Positions 47,201 through 56,300 of a stretch of DNA of 64,000 nucleotides are shown here, in pieces. Numbering within the stretch: position 1 is the first letter of the stretch; each line of letters starts with the position of its first letter. Source of the DNA: Solen grandis (taxonomy: Eukaryota > Mollusca > Bivalvia > Adapedonta > Solenidae); contig CM037785.1 of the NCBI GenBank assembly GCA_021229015.1, positions 42,636,304 through 42,700,303 on the forward strand. The letters run 5' to 3'. A program made the position numbers and the translations under genes. The notes beneath the pieces were generated by a model, which was given only the letters and a program-made list of their open reading frames with translations, was not told the origin of the DNA and searched no databases.

Positions 47201-47266
47201 CTCCATCTTCCATAAATCCATCCTCAGTTTCATTAGTCAACTCTGATTATCATTACTAGGGCCAAA
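35188..47266 (-). CDS. RIOK1: RIOK1 serine/threonine (atypical) protein kinase, 13 visible exons
   Basis: RIO kinase 1 is a cytoplasmic ATPase/kinase that acts in the last steps of 40S ribosomal subunit maturation. Exons in transcript order: 47266-47100, 46818-46731, 45494-45416, 43130-42944, 42467-42325, 41862-41776, 41367-41230, 39879-39776, 38393-38221, 37395-37317, 36898-36845, 36149-35970, 35298-35188. All junctions are AG/GT and phases agree except at two small frame errors (near 47245 and 37350). Motifs are an acidic N-terminal tract, P-loop [11 protein letters not shown], catalytic lysine in [33 protein letters not shown], catalytic loop HADFSEFN, metal-binding [12 protein letters not shown], and the basic tail [20 protein letters not shown]. 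About 530 codons are visible against roughly 570 in vertebrates. The missing first exon or exons would lie above 47266, where noise begins. Confidence 0.96.
35970..36149 (-). CDS. RIOK1: RIOK1 acidic C-terminal exon
   Basis: 180 nt, encodes [18 protein letters not shown], a long Asp/Glu/Ser tract, and [16 protein letters not shown]. Phase 0 at both ends. Confidence 0.93.
36845..36898 (-). CDS. RIOK1: RIOK1 exon
   Basis: 54 nt, encodes [18 protein letters not shown]; matches vertebrate ILYQTVTGLKKDLSG. Phase 0 at both ends. Confidence 0.92.
37317..37395 (-). CDS. RIOK1: RIOK1 exon with 2-base frame error
   Basis: Flanking exons are both in phase 0, but this exon is 79 nt. It starts in frame as [15 protein letters not shown], then reaches TAA; the remainder ([13 protein letters not shown]) is RIOK1-like in another frame. 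The break lies in a GAGAGA tract, as if one GA dinucleotide were lost. Confidence 0.85.
37545..37690 (-). mobile_element. Diverged SINE body
   Basis: AACAGTATTTCAGTCATTTG and the spaced GACACAGGACCAATCAGCC resemble the SINE body at 39986-40299. No head is recognisable. Within a RIOK1 intron. Confidence 0.45.
38221..38393 (-). CDS. RIOK1: RIOK1 exon
   Basis: 173 nt, encodes (D)[58 protein letters not shown]-terminal lobe of the RIO domain. Confidence 0.95.
39231..39508 (+). mobile_element. Short element with GGGGGCAT inverted ends
   Basis: It starts CTAGAAATGTGTCCAGAGGA, then GATGCCCCCACC, and ends CCCCCTTATTTGGTGGGGGCAT. The ends are inverted (GATGCCCCCACC / GGTGGGGGCAT) and the 3' end can form a GC-rich hairpin. 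It contains (CGGA)n-type repeats (ACGTACGGACGGACAAAG). A noisy relative is at about 48700-48840. No coding capacity. Confidence 0.65.
39776..39879 (-). CDS. RIOK1: RIOK1 metal-binding exon
   Basis: 104 nt, encodes [20 protein letters not shown] then [14 protein letters not shown]. The Asp of IDVSQ is the metal-binding residue equivalent to the DFG aspartate of ordinary kinases. Confidence 0.97.
39973..40312 (-). mobile_element. tRNA-derived SINE with 13-bp target-site duplication
   Basis: ATATTACAGGTTT occurs at 39973-39985 and 40300-40312, framing the insert. On the minus strand the head reads CCCCGGTGGCCAAGTGGTTA (A box) with the B box GGGTTCGAACCC (40233-40244). The body ends in the shared SINE tail and an A-rich end (AAACCCAGCAAACAAAGAAA). 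Within a RIOK1 intron. Confidence 0.92.
40650..40938 (-). mobile_element. tRNA-derived SINE
   Basis: Same family as 39986-40299 but older. B-box-like GGGTTTGATCCC (40876-40887), A-box region TGACCAAGTGGTTAGAGAG, and the body with CTATGTCTACTTGAAACAGA. Within a RIOK1 intron. Confidence 0.8.
41230..41367 (-). CDS. RIOK1: RIOK1 catalytic-loop exon
   Basis: 138 nt, encodes [35 protein letters not shown] and the catalytic loop [10 protein letters not shown]. Catalytic Asp and Asn are present. Confidence 0.97.
41415..41786 (-). repeat. 39-bp minisatellite copying a RIOK1 splice donor
   Basis: About nine tandem copies (39-bp unit, some damaged). On the transcript strand each carries CTGATGGGTGGTGAGTTACT followed by TGATTTTGTCAATCACTTA. 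The copy nearest 41776 overlaps the exon end, so the others each present a duplicate of the true 5' splice site inside the intron. Confidence 0.92.
41776..41862 (-). CDS. RIOK1: RIOK1 hinge exon
   Basis: 87 nt, encodes [20 protein letters not shown] then MDFIGADG and the first two bases of W. Its last ten bases and donor (CTGATGGGTG|GTGAGT) are the template of the downstream minisatellite. Confidence 0.96.
42325..42467 (-). CDS. RIOK1: RIOK1 exon
   Basis: 143 nt, encodes [40 protein letters not shown] and KEMRNLI. Almost residue-for-residue the vertebrate RIOK1 segment. Confidence 0.98.
42944..43130 (-). CDS. RIOK1: RIOK1 P-loop exon
   Basis: 187 nt, encodes [51 protein letters not shown] and the catalytic lysine in DRAIK. 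The P-loop and lysine are intact, so ATP binding is expected. Confidence 0.97.
43320..43466 (-). mobile_element. tRNA-derived SINE, second family
   Basis: On the minus strand GGTGGTCCAGTGGTAACATA (A box) and GGGTTTGAACCC (B box), then GGCAAGGATTTTGTCTTGAA and CATGTGCAAAGAACTGGTCC. The copy at 62815-62990 shares all these blocks. Within a RIOK1 intron. Confidence 0.8.
43574..45283. mobile_element. Non-autonomous hAT-like DNA transposon, 1.7 kb
   Basis: Inverted ends CAGTGTTCCAGCT (43579-43591) and AGCTGGAACACTG (45266-45278) are perfect over 13 bp, flanked by the direct repeat ATCAA (43574-43578, 45279-45283). CAGTG ends suggest the hAT superfamily, although the usual duplication there is 8 bp (5 is reported for some). 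Subterminal GC-rich palindromes (AGGGCGGGTGACCCGCCCT at about 45234) occur. No transposase ORF. Lies in a RIOK1 intron. Confidence 0.85.
45416..45494 (-). CDS. RIOK1: RIOK1 exon
   Basis: 79 nt, encodes [20 protein letters not shown] then KKMDSD; splits codons at both ends (phases fit the neighbours). Low-complexity linker before the kinase domain. Confidence 0.88.
45569..45927. mobile_element. 347-bp inverted-repeat DNA element
   Basis: Inverted ends CAGGGGTTTT / AAAACCCCTG at 45575 and 45921, flanked by direct repeats ATTTCC (45569-45574, 45922-45927). It carries two internal ACTTGCCCCAGTGA copies near either end. No ORF. A hAT-like MITE is the likeliest class. In a RIOK1 intron, 80 bp from an exon. 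Confidence 0.78.
46050..46440 (+). mobile_element. Short dispersed element (fragment)
   Basis: It starts ACAAGAGGGCCATAGAGATA and ends ATCCAGGGGCACAATAATT, with GGTCAAGGTCACCTGGCAGG and CAGACAAGCAAACAGACAGA inside. The layout resembles the other short elements here, but the boundaries are uncertain. Confidence 0.4.
46731..46818 (-). CDS. RIOK1: RIOK1 exon
   Basis: 88 nt, encodes [20 protein letters not shown] then [18 protein letters not shown] and KIN match the conserved start of the RIO1 domain region. It ends with one base of a codon completed by the next exon (D of DKYAGRAF). Confidence 0.9.
47100..47266 (-). CDS. RIOK1: RIOK1 acidic N-terminal exon (first visible)
   Basis: Encodes FGPSNDNQ, then after a one-base frame break [19 protein letters not shown], a run of [18 protein letters not shown]. 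It corresponds to the DEEEEEGYDDDD region of vertebrate RIOK1. At 167 nt it is one short of a whole number of codons, although both ends fit phase 0. The likely missing base lies near 47245, close to the noisy block. Confidence 0.85.
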
Positions 47267-47459
47267 CTGAAACACAAAATAAAGAGCCTTGCTGGTCATC
47301 ATTTTTGATACCGGTAAATTAACCTAAAAGCGATATTAGGTTTAATGAAAATTTCAGACTTTTTCTTGATATGTCTTTATGATTAGTACATGTATATTGA
47401 AAGAAGGAGAACAGAATGAAAAAAAAAAGTTTATTGATACCAAGGGGGTCTGGCACAAA

Positions 47460-50400
47460 AGGTGAGTAATATACCACTATAAATAATACAAGGGGAAAAC
47501 TACCCCCCCAAATTTAAAACCCCCAAATTTATTCCCCCCCTTAAAAAAAAAAAACCCAAAATTTTTAAAAAATTTATTTTTTTGGGGGAAATTTTTTAAT
47601 TTTTGCAGCTTTTCGCAAAAAAATAAATTTTTTTAACAGAAAAAACAAATGGTTTTTTCCCTTTTTAAAAAAAGCTCTCTTTTTTTACGTAAAAAAAAAA
47701 TAAAAAGGCCTTATTCCAGGAAAAAAAATCAAAAAAGCGATAGGCAAAATACGCCCAAATAAAAAAAAATTTGCCCCAAAAAGAAAAATTTTTCCAGGGA
47801 CACAGAATTTTTCCCCCTCTTTTTGCATTTTTTTAAAAAAAAAGGCCCCAAAAACCCCCCCGGGGGCAAATATTTCCCCCTTTTTAAAAAACTTTTAAAA
47901 TTTTAAAAAATGTGCAAAAAAAAATTTTAGAGTTTTCTGTGTTCCCCGTTTTGGGGGGGGGGGGGAAGAAAAGGGGGAAAAAATAGGGGCCCCCTTTTTT
48001 TTTGGGGGGGGGGGGGTAAAAAACAAAGGTGTCCCAAAAAATTAATCCCCCAAAAAAATATCCATGAAGGGTTTTAAGCTGTTACAAAAAACCCCTTTAA
48101 AAAAATTAAAAAAGGTACAAAAAAAAAAATTTAAAATTTTTAAAAAAAAAAAGGGCCCCATTTTTTTTTAAAAATTTTTTTTTAAAATTTTTAAAAAAAA
48201 TACTGGGGTTGCAAAAGGGGTTTTTTTTCCCGGGAAAAAATTTTTATGAAGTTGTAAACCAAAACTTTTAAGTTTCCCTGCATCACAAGCATTAAAAAAA
48301 TTTCCCCCTTTTTTTTAAAAAAAAAAGACCCAAAAAAACCCGTCAAAAAAAAAAGGTGGTTTCCAAAGAAAAAAACCCCTTTTTTTGCAAGTTTATTTCC
48401 TGAATAAAATTCCCCAAAAAATTCCCAAATTGTAAAAAAAAAAAATTTTTTTAAAAGGGGGAAAGTGAAAATATGCTAGGCTTTAAAAATTTTTTTTTGA
48501 CTTTTAAAATTTTTTTTGCTTTTACCCCCCGAAAAAAATTTTAGAGGACAAAAAAAAAAAAAGTCCCCCTTTTTAAAAAAAAGGCCCCAAAATCGGGGGA
48601 AATTTAATGGGGGTTTGAGAAAATAACCCAAAGGGGGGGCAAGTTTATGTCCCTTTTAAAAAAATATCCATGAAAAAAAACCCCAAAAATGTAAAAAAAA
48701 AATTTTATTCAGAGTTAGGTGTCACAAAATTTCGGGAAAAGAACCCGACAGAACCCCAAAAAAACAATACGGACGGACAAAAGAAAAAAAATTCCCCCCC
48801 CTTCCCCCTTTTTTGGGGGGTTTAAAAAAATTTTGGGGGAAAAAAAATTTTCCCCCCCCTTTAAAAACCCGATCCAAAAGGGTTTACTTTTTTCCCCCCC
48901 CCCGGGGTTTAAAATTAAAAAAGTTTTTTCCAGGGAAAAAGGCCCCCGTTCCCAGAATGTTGGGAAAAAGGGGGGAAAAATTTTTCCCCTCAAAAATCCC
49001 ACTGGAAATTTTTTTCCCTTTAACCCTTTAATGATGTTTTTTCACAAAATCCGTCTAGGGGCTCAATGAATTGCAGTTTTAAAATGTGTATAACTTTAAA
49101 GGGTTTGGGGTTTTTACCGGGCGATGTGCTTTTTAAAAATTTTTTTTATACTGTAACGACTTAAAAAGGTTTATCGGGCCCCCTTTTCATTTCCACCAAA
49201 ACCCCCAAAAATTTTTTTTAGATTTCCCTTTAAAAAACCCCCAAAAGGTTTTTTTCAAATTTCATAAATTTCTCTATTGATGAATTTTTTTTTAAAAAGG
49301 GGAGGGCGGGGGCATCCCGCTTTATTAATCTAAGGGGTAATTACATTTTTAAAACATTTGTTTTGTCAAAGATTAATTAATTTTTGCAGTCTTTTTAAAC
49401 CATTAAAAAAAATTTAAATGGTATGAAAAAAAAGTACCGAAAAAATTGTTTTCCCCACTTGAGAAAAAGAGATTTTAAGAAAAAACAAAGGGCCAAGAGG
49501 GGCCCTTTTGGGCGCTCACCTAGAAAATGATTTTTGAAAAAAAAAATGCTTTGATGTAAAAGTGAAATCTGGCTTTTTTTTTGGTGAAAAGGGGAAAAAC
49601 CCCAAATTTTCAAGCAATACAGTTAAAATTGAACCCCTTGGAGATTAGGGGAAAAACATTGTCTTAAAGTTTTAAAAAATTTTTTTAAAAAAAAAAAATT
49701 GGGGGGAAAAAAAAAAAAGTGAAATCTTTTTTTTTTTTGGGATTTTTAAGGGGGATAACTCCCGACCTAAAAAACCCCCCACCCCCAAATTTTTTCTCAA
49801 TCAAAACATTTTGGTCATTAATATGTCATAAAGTTTAAGATTTTTGCTCAAAAGTTTAAGATGCTGGGGTGAAACAACTTGAAATATGGCATTTTTTTTA
49901 ATTATAAAAGGGGATAATCCTGACCCAAAGGTTTTCCCATATCAGCCAAAAGAACGGCCGGATTTTAAAAATTTTTTAAAAATTGATTTTAAAGTTTTTA
50001 AAAAAATTGTCAGAAATGAAGGTCTTTGGTGCAAACAATGTGAAAATTTTGGGTTTTTTTAATTTTTTTTAAAGGGGGGGAACTCCCGACCTAATTTTTA
50101 TCAGGGCCTTTAAACGGGAATTGGGCCCCCATTTTATGGTTTTTTCATTGTTTTTTAAATTTGAAAATTAAAATTTTTCCCGAAAAAGAAGGGCAGAGGG
50201 CAAACAAAGGGGAAAAAAAGGGTTTTTTTTAAAATTTTAAAAAAAGGGGGGGAAAATCCTGACCCAAGTTCCCCAAACAGCCCTAATAAACTTGGGGCCC
50301 CCGGGTTTTATGGTTAAAACTTTTTTTTAAAAAAAAATTTAAGATAAAGTTCAAAAATGAAGATTTTCAGAGTGCAAACAATTTTTAAATCTGGCTTTTT

Positions 50401-52110
50401 TTTTTTTTTAAAAGGGGGATAACTCCTACCCAATTTCCGAACAGCCTAACAAACTTGGCCAGATTTTATGGTTTAAAACATTTTTCAAAGTTTGAAATTT
50501 TAAGCTCATGAAAAAAAGGGGCAAAAGTGAAACAATTTTGGAAAACTGGCTTTTTTGAATTTTTTAAAAAGGGGGGGAACTCCTGACCCAATGTTCCATA
50601 ACAGCCATAATCGAACTTGGGCCAGATTTTATGGTTTTAAACTTGTTTTTTAAAATTTAAGATAATTTTCTCATTTAAAAAGAAATGCTAGGTGAAACAA
50701 TTTGGGAAAACTGGCTTTTTTTTAATTTAAAAGGGGATAACCCCCTACCCAATGTTCCGAAAAAACCCTAAAAATCTTGGCCGGGTTTTATGGTTTAAAA
50801 CATTTTTTTAAAAATTTGAAGATAAAATTTCTTAAAAAGAAGGTGCTAGGTGCAAACCAAAGTGAAATTCCCCCCTTTTTTTTAAATTTTTTAAAAAAAA
50901 CATAACTCGACCTATGTTCCCCAAAAATCACCATAATCGAAAATTGGGGGGGGGATTTTAGGGGTTTTTAAAATTGTTTTAAAGTTTTTAAGAAATTGCT
51001 ATAAAAAAGAAAAATAGAGTGCAAAAGTTTAAAAAAGGCTTTTTTAAATTTTTAAAAAAAGGGATAATCCTAAAATAATGTTGATTTTCAGCCATAATCG
51101 AACTTGGGCCAGAATTTTTTGGGGTTTTAAAAAAATTTTTCAAATTTGAAGATAATTTCTTTATGAAATGAAGGGTAGAGTGCAAAAAAAATGTAAATCG
51201 GCTTTTTTGGGGAAATTTTTTAAAAGGGGGATAACTCCTGACCTAATGTTCCGTAAACAGCCATAAACGAAAATTGCCGGGTTTTATGGTTAAAACATTG
51301 TTTTTTTAAAGGGGTTTTTAAAATAATTTTTTTAAAAAAAGGGAAAAAGCTAATTTTAAAAAGAACCAAAATTTTGGACACGGAACCGGGCGGACGGCGG
51401 GGCGGGGCCGGGAAAAAAACGATCCCAAAAACTTTTTTTTTACCACGTTCAGGGGAGCTAAAAAAAATGGACTTTTTGGGTTTTTTTTTTTTGAAACCCG
51501 GGGAAATTTTAAAACCCCCTAGGTTTTATTTAAAAGGGCGCCCTTTTTTAAAGGGGCTTTTTTAAAGGGGCGGATTTACGAAAGTTACCCAACCCCAAAA
51601 TTTTCCCCAAAAAAAAAAGGAAAAATCACAAATTTCTACCCAAAAAAAAATTTTATATTGAATAAACCAAAAAATTTAAAAAACCCCTTGGTTTTTTAAG
51701 GTTCCCCCAAAAGCATTTTAATTTTTGCCTTTTTTGGGGCTTCGGGCATTTTAAATTTTTTTCCCCTTTCCCCCGGGGGAAGGGGAAATTTTAAATATAC
51801 AGTCAACTTAAGTTTTGATTCGTTCCGCGGAGATTTTTCCCCCTTTAAATTGGGGTTTCCTATACCCACGATAACGGTCCCCTCGAAGGAGGGGAAGCAA
51901 AACCCCCTTTTATCCCCATTTTAACGTTTTTGAGACGTTTGGTTTTCTGTTTCACAAAAAAGGGGGACATTTATATTACAAAAAAGGTTTTTCGGCCCCA
52001 TTTATACCCATTTTTTTTTGCCTTTTTTGTCATCTGAGGGCCTGCGGTTTAAATGTCCCATTAAGAAAAAAAATATCCCGGGGCCCAAATTGAAAATTTG
52101 CCCTATTAAA
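47460..52110. other. Low-quality (unpolished) contig end
   Basis: Same error signature as 4637-15890: inflated A, T, C and G runs, ending at the N gap. Recognisable inside are a relative of the 39231-39508 element (about 48700-48840) and a tandem repeat (about 49570-51360). Any RIOK1 first exon or coiled-coil gene 3' exon lying here cannot be read. Confidence 0.85.
49570..51360. repeat. Noisy tandem repeat of about 165 bp, ten units
   Basis: GGGGATAACTCCTGACC (with errors) recurs at about 49752, 49912, 50080, 50250, 50413, 50575, 50733, 50900, 51062 and 51228. Each is followed by ATGTTCC..AACAGCC and CAGATTTTATGGTTTAAAAC. It is probably the core of a tandem-repeat mobile element; it ends near GGACACGGAACCGGGCGGAC. 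Confidence 0.75.
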
Positions 52111-52210
52111 NNNNNNNNNNNNNNNNNNNNNNNNNNNNNNNNNNNNNNNNNNNNNNNNNNNNNNNNNNNNNNNNNNNNNNNNNNNNNNNNNNNNNNNNNN
52201 NNNNNNNNNN
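52111..52210. other. Assembly gap (100 N)
   Basis: Exactly 100 N; noisy sequence on the left, clean sequence on the right. Confidence 0.99.
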
Positions 52211-52652
52211 TTGACCATTGTATGAAATTGTTTTGAAATCCAACCAGTAGTTTACAAGTTATACTCTGGACAAGGAAAAGTAACTAAGGGCAATAACTCT
52301 GTAATTACTCTAGATAGAGTTATGGTTCTTGTGCACTGCACTTCCTCATATTGTGGTTGACCATTGTATGAAATTGTTTTGAAATCCAACTAGTACTTTA
52401 CAACTTATACTCCGGACAAGGTTACAAGTTATACTCCGGACAAGGAAAAAAATACAAAGGGCAATAACTCTGTAATAAGTCAAGATGGAGTTATGGTTCT
52501 TGTGCACTGCACTTCCTCTCCATGTGCTTGATCATTGCATGAAGTTGTATTGAATTCCAATAACGCAACGGACCGCTCGACCAACCGACCGACCAACCGA
52601 CCACCGGGTGACTCCTATATACCCCCCCAAACTTCGTTTCGGGGGTATAAAA
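52211..52652 (+). mobile_element. Tandem-repeat element, 5' part lost to the gap
   Basis: Units with GTTATGGTTCTTGTGCACTG at about 52320 and 52492, and the end hairpin ATACCCCCCCAAACTTCG / TTTCGGGGGTAT. It shares an internal 26-bp duplication (GGTTACAAGTTATACTCCGG) with the complete relative at 57637-58640. Confidence 0.8.
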
Positions 52653-53231
52653 ATTGATTCATGACAGCAGATTCTCTTTACGCCTTACATCTCATTCTAC
52701 ACAACAAATACCAGATCAGACTGAAAACAATGTTAACAGTGTTAGCTTTTCATTTCAAGAATACTCATGAGAAGTTCCAATTGTTAACCATGATAAGCCA
52801 GCCAGTAATTTAGATTAGGTGAATTATTTGATATAAAAGTAAAGACTGTTCAGTATAATCAAAGTAAAGGAAAAATAAGTTCATATCTTATGATATGTAC
52901 ATGTGCTATCTTAAGAGCATTTTAACTACAAGATTAAAACCGTAGTTGTATAATTTCAATAGAAATTACATTATTCTACATATTCAATTCACTTTTTTTA
53001 AAAACTTTGTAATTTCTTTATTATGTTTTTATTTACAGTTTGCACACATTTTATCATGTACATGATTATACATAGATAAAAAGTACTTTAAACTGAATTA
53101 TGAATTAAGAGCTTCAATTAAGTACATGTCTGATCAGACAGCTCCTTAGAAGCTGTCTGATCTGGGTCTGCTTTGTGCAATGTGTCGAATTGGGTCTGTA
53201 TAAAGTAAAGAGTTTCATAAACCCCAACTAC
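52653..53231. other. Unassigned, downstream of last visible coiled-coil exon
   Basis: AT-rich. No exon with both splice sites and coiled-coil coding sequence was found, so the next exon is further on, in the noise or gap, or the gene ends differently. Confidence 0.4.
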
Positions 53232-53372
53232 CTGGGCGACCTCGGACTGGATAACTTGTGGATTCCTCCGAAGAGTGGACACCGTCTCCTTCAGTTCGGT
53301 GACCTGTGTCTGGAGAGCCTCTATATGATTGTTTGCTGATAGCAGCTGAGTTAGTGCATCTTCTTTTGCATT
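53232..53372 (-). CDS. Coiled-coil gene exon 9 (last visible)
   Basis: 141 nt, phase 0, encodes NAKEDALTQLLSANNHIEAL then QTQVTELKETVSTLRRNPQV and IQSEVAQ; ends at donor CAG|GTAGTT, so at least one further exon exists. Confidence 0.85.
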
Positions 53373-56300
53373 CTTGGTAAAATACAGGAAAACAGAAGAT
53401 CTTAGTTATTCATATACTTCCTGAATGTCATAAAATCTAGTGTACTGAAAATACTCTATTACTTAAATGCATTAAGATTCAAAGATCAAATTGTCATATA
53501 TAAAAGAATACGGATTTAAAAAAAATATATATATTTATCAATAGTTAAATATTTCCTAAAAGATCAGTCATTTTTTTTTTTTTTTTTTTTACTTAAAAAA
53601 GAAAATACATCCATAGCATATGTTTTGTGCAATAACTTATATGAGTTACCATATATCATGGAAAACTTTAATGGTGGCATTTCTTATATTATGATATTAT
53701 TCTTATCCAAAAGTTTACATTCATTAAAGTGGAGACTGTGAATCTTCAGGATTAACTACCATAAGTAAACAGACCTATAGTTTGAATTAAAACAAGAGCT
53801 GTCAGAGAACAGCACGCTCGACTATTCAAAATGCTTGTTAGTAAATCAAATGAAATCTACTTCAATTCTTGCCCTTCACATACCCTGTACATAATAATAG
53901 TCAAAAATGATATACCTTGATAGTCTGATACCCCTTAATATTTTTATGATATCTAAAATCAATCCCATGCCTAGTTACTGAGACATAAGCACAATAACAC
54001 TGTGCATGCAAAACTTTAACCAAAAATCCAAGTTAGAAAAGGGCCATAATTTGTATAAAATTCAGTCCAAAAGTTATTCTCCTTAGTTTTCTGATGCCCC
54101 TGAAGACACTCCTTAACTTTCTAGTCAATTCCACAAGCAATTTCTGAGATATAAGCTGGATAGTAGCTTGAATGCAAAAAATCAACCAAAATTCTAAGTT
54201 AAAAGGGGGTCATAATTTTTAATATATTCCATCAAGTGTTATCCTCCTTTATAATATGATACCCCTAAACATATTAAAGATGTTTCAAATCAATCGCATG
54301 CCTGGATACTGAGATATAAGCATGAGAGTATCTTGCATGCAAAACTTTAACCAAAATTTCTAAGTTAAAAAGGGGCCATAATTTGTAATATATTCCATCA
54401 AGAGTTATCTACCTTGGTTGTCTGATGCCCCTGAACATATTTATAAACTTTCAAGTCAATACCATAAATGGTTATTGAAATATAAGGTTGATAGTAACTT
54501 GCACGCAAAACTTTAACCAAAATTTCTAACTTAAAAAGGGCCATAACTTGTAATATATTCCATCAAGAGTTATCTACCATGAAATATGATACCCCTAAAC
54601 ATATCAAAGATGTTTCAAATCATTCCGGCTGAGATAAGCATGGTAGTTTTTTCATAAAACTTTCCAAAATTTCTAAGTTAAAAAGGGGCCATAATTTGTA
54701 ATATATTCCATCAAGAGTTATCTACCTTGGTTGTCTGATGCCCCTAAACATATTCACAAACTTTCAAGTCAAAACCATAAATGGTTATTGAGATACAAAC
54801 TAGATAGTAGCCTGCACGCAAAACTTTAACCAAATTTTCTATTACATGCAAAACTTTAACCAAAATTTCTAAGTTAAAAAGGGGCCGTAATTCATATTAA
54901 ATTCAGTCAAGAGTTATCTACCTTGGTTGTCTGATGCCCCTGAACATATTTATAAACTTTCAAGTCAATACCATTAATGGTTATTGAGATATAAGGTTAA
55001 TAGTAACTTGCACGCAAAACTTTAACCAAAAGCTGCAACGCCAATGCCGACGCCGACGCCAGGGCGACTACAATAGCTCTCATATTCTTCGAATAGTCAA
55101 GCTAAAAATTGCACTTCCTATAAATAAGAAATCATATGCTTTATTCAATGAAGCACAGGCACAGCTATCAGTTACATCCAGGAAATTAACCCTTTCCCTC
55201 ATATAGACTCATTTTGACACACTCAATAGGTACCACATAAAGCCTGATCTGCAGAAAACCACAGTTAAACCTTACCAAATTTAATTATAAAATACTCATT
55301 TCCAGACCACTGAGGAGCAGCGAACAGCATAAAACCTGATCAGCCTGCGAGTTACTCGCAGGCTGATCTGGTTTTATGCTGTTCGCATAGGTCTTTTCAT
55401 GGTGTCCTCTATGAGGGAAAGGGTTAAAAGGTTTATCTTGATGAATTGCAAATCAGAATACAACATGAAATTAAAATAAAACATACTTCTTCATCACCAG
55501 CTTTTCTTTTTGCTGCCGTGAGCATCCGCTCGAAGTCTCTCAGTTTAGCGTCATCAGCAATCTTCATTTCTGTCATTTCCCTTGCTAGGCGGTCACGCTC
55601 GGCCTGAAGTTCAGCCAGACGGCCCTTGAGAGCTTTCTCCAGATGATCCCATTCGCTACTCCATCTCTGATTGGCCTCGATTAACTGTTAACAGGTTAAA
55701 TAAATTCATATAGATAGATTCATACAGCCATTATAGAGAAGCCTACTTTACCCTGGGAGAAGGAACTGAAAAGGCTTATAAAATAAAGAAAGCTGAGTAA
55801 CCCAAGATGGCTGATACCTGCAGAGATAGGTTGAAAGACATGGTTCTTCTCAGGTGGATGTAGAGGCTTCCCATTCAAGAACATGATGCGGTAAACACCT
55901 AATAAAAAGTGGAGCTTGGTGGATGATGTCTGTACAAAACAGAGACAGTGTATTTTTACCAGGCTAAGGCTCTTTGTGTTGATTTAGAAACCAGTTCTTA
56001 CCAATGATGATATATTCTTTAGGATTAATTTCCTTGATATTGCTTTTTTTAGCTTTAAATTGTGCCTGAGCATGTCAAGGTAATAGCTGAAACTTGGTTC
56101 AAACCTACAAACTTTCAGATCTAAGGTCTAATTCATTACTTTTGAACTTACCTGATATAGTAACATGGCAAAAAATAACTCTATCAAACACTTTTTCCCC
56201 AAAATGTAGACAATTCAGCATTTTCAGGCAACAATTTCAGTCAAATACTCAATTTGATGCATGTTCATGCACATAAACTGTAAAACTACAAATGATATTG

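Noticed and set aside
52653..53231. UBAN-encoding exon downstream of the last visible coiled-coil exon
   Set aside because: No open stretch with splice sites and UBAN-like residues was found in the clean sequence here.
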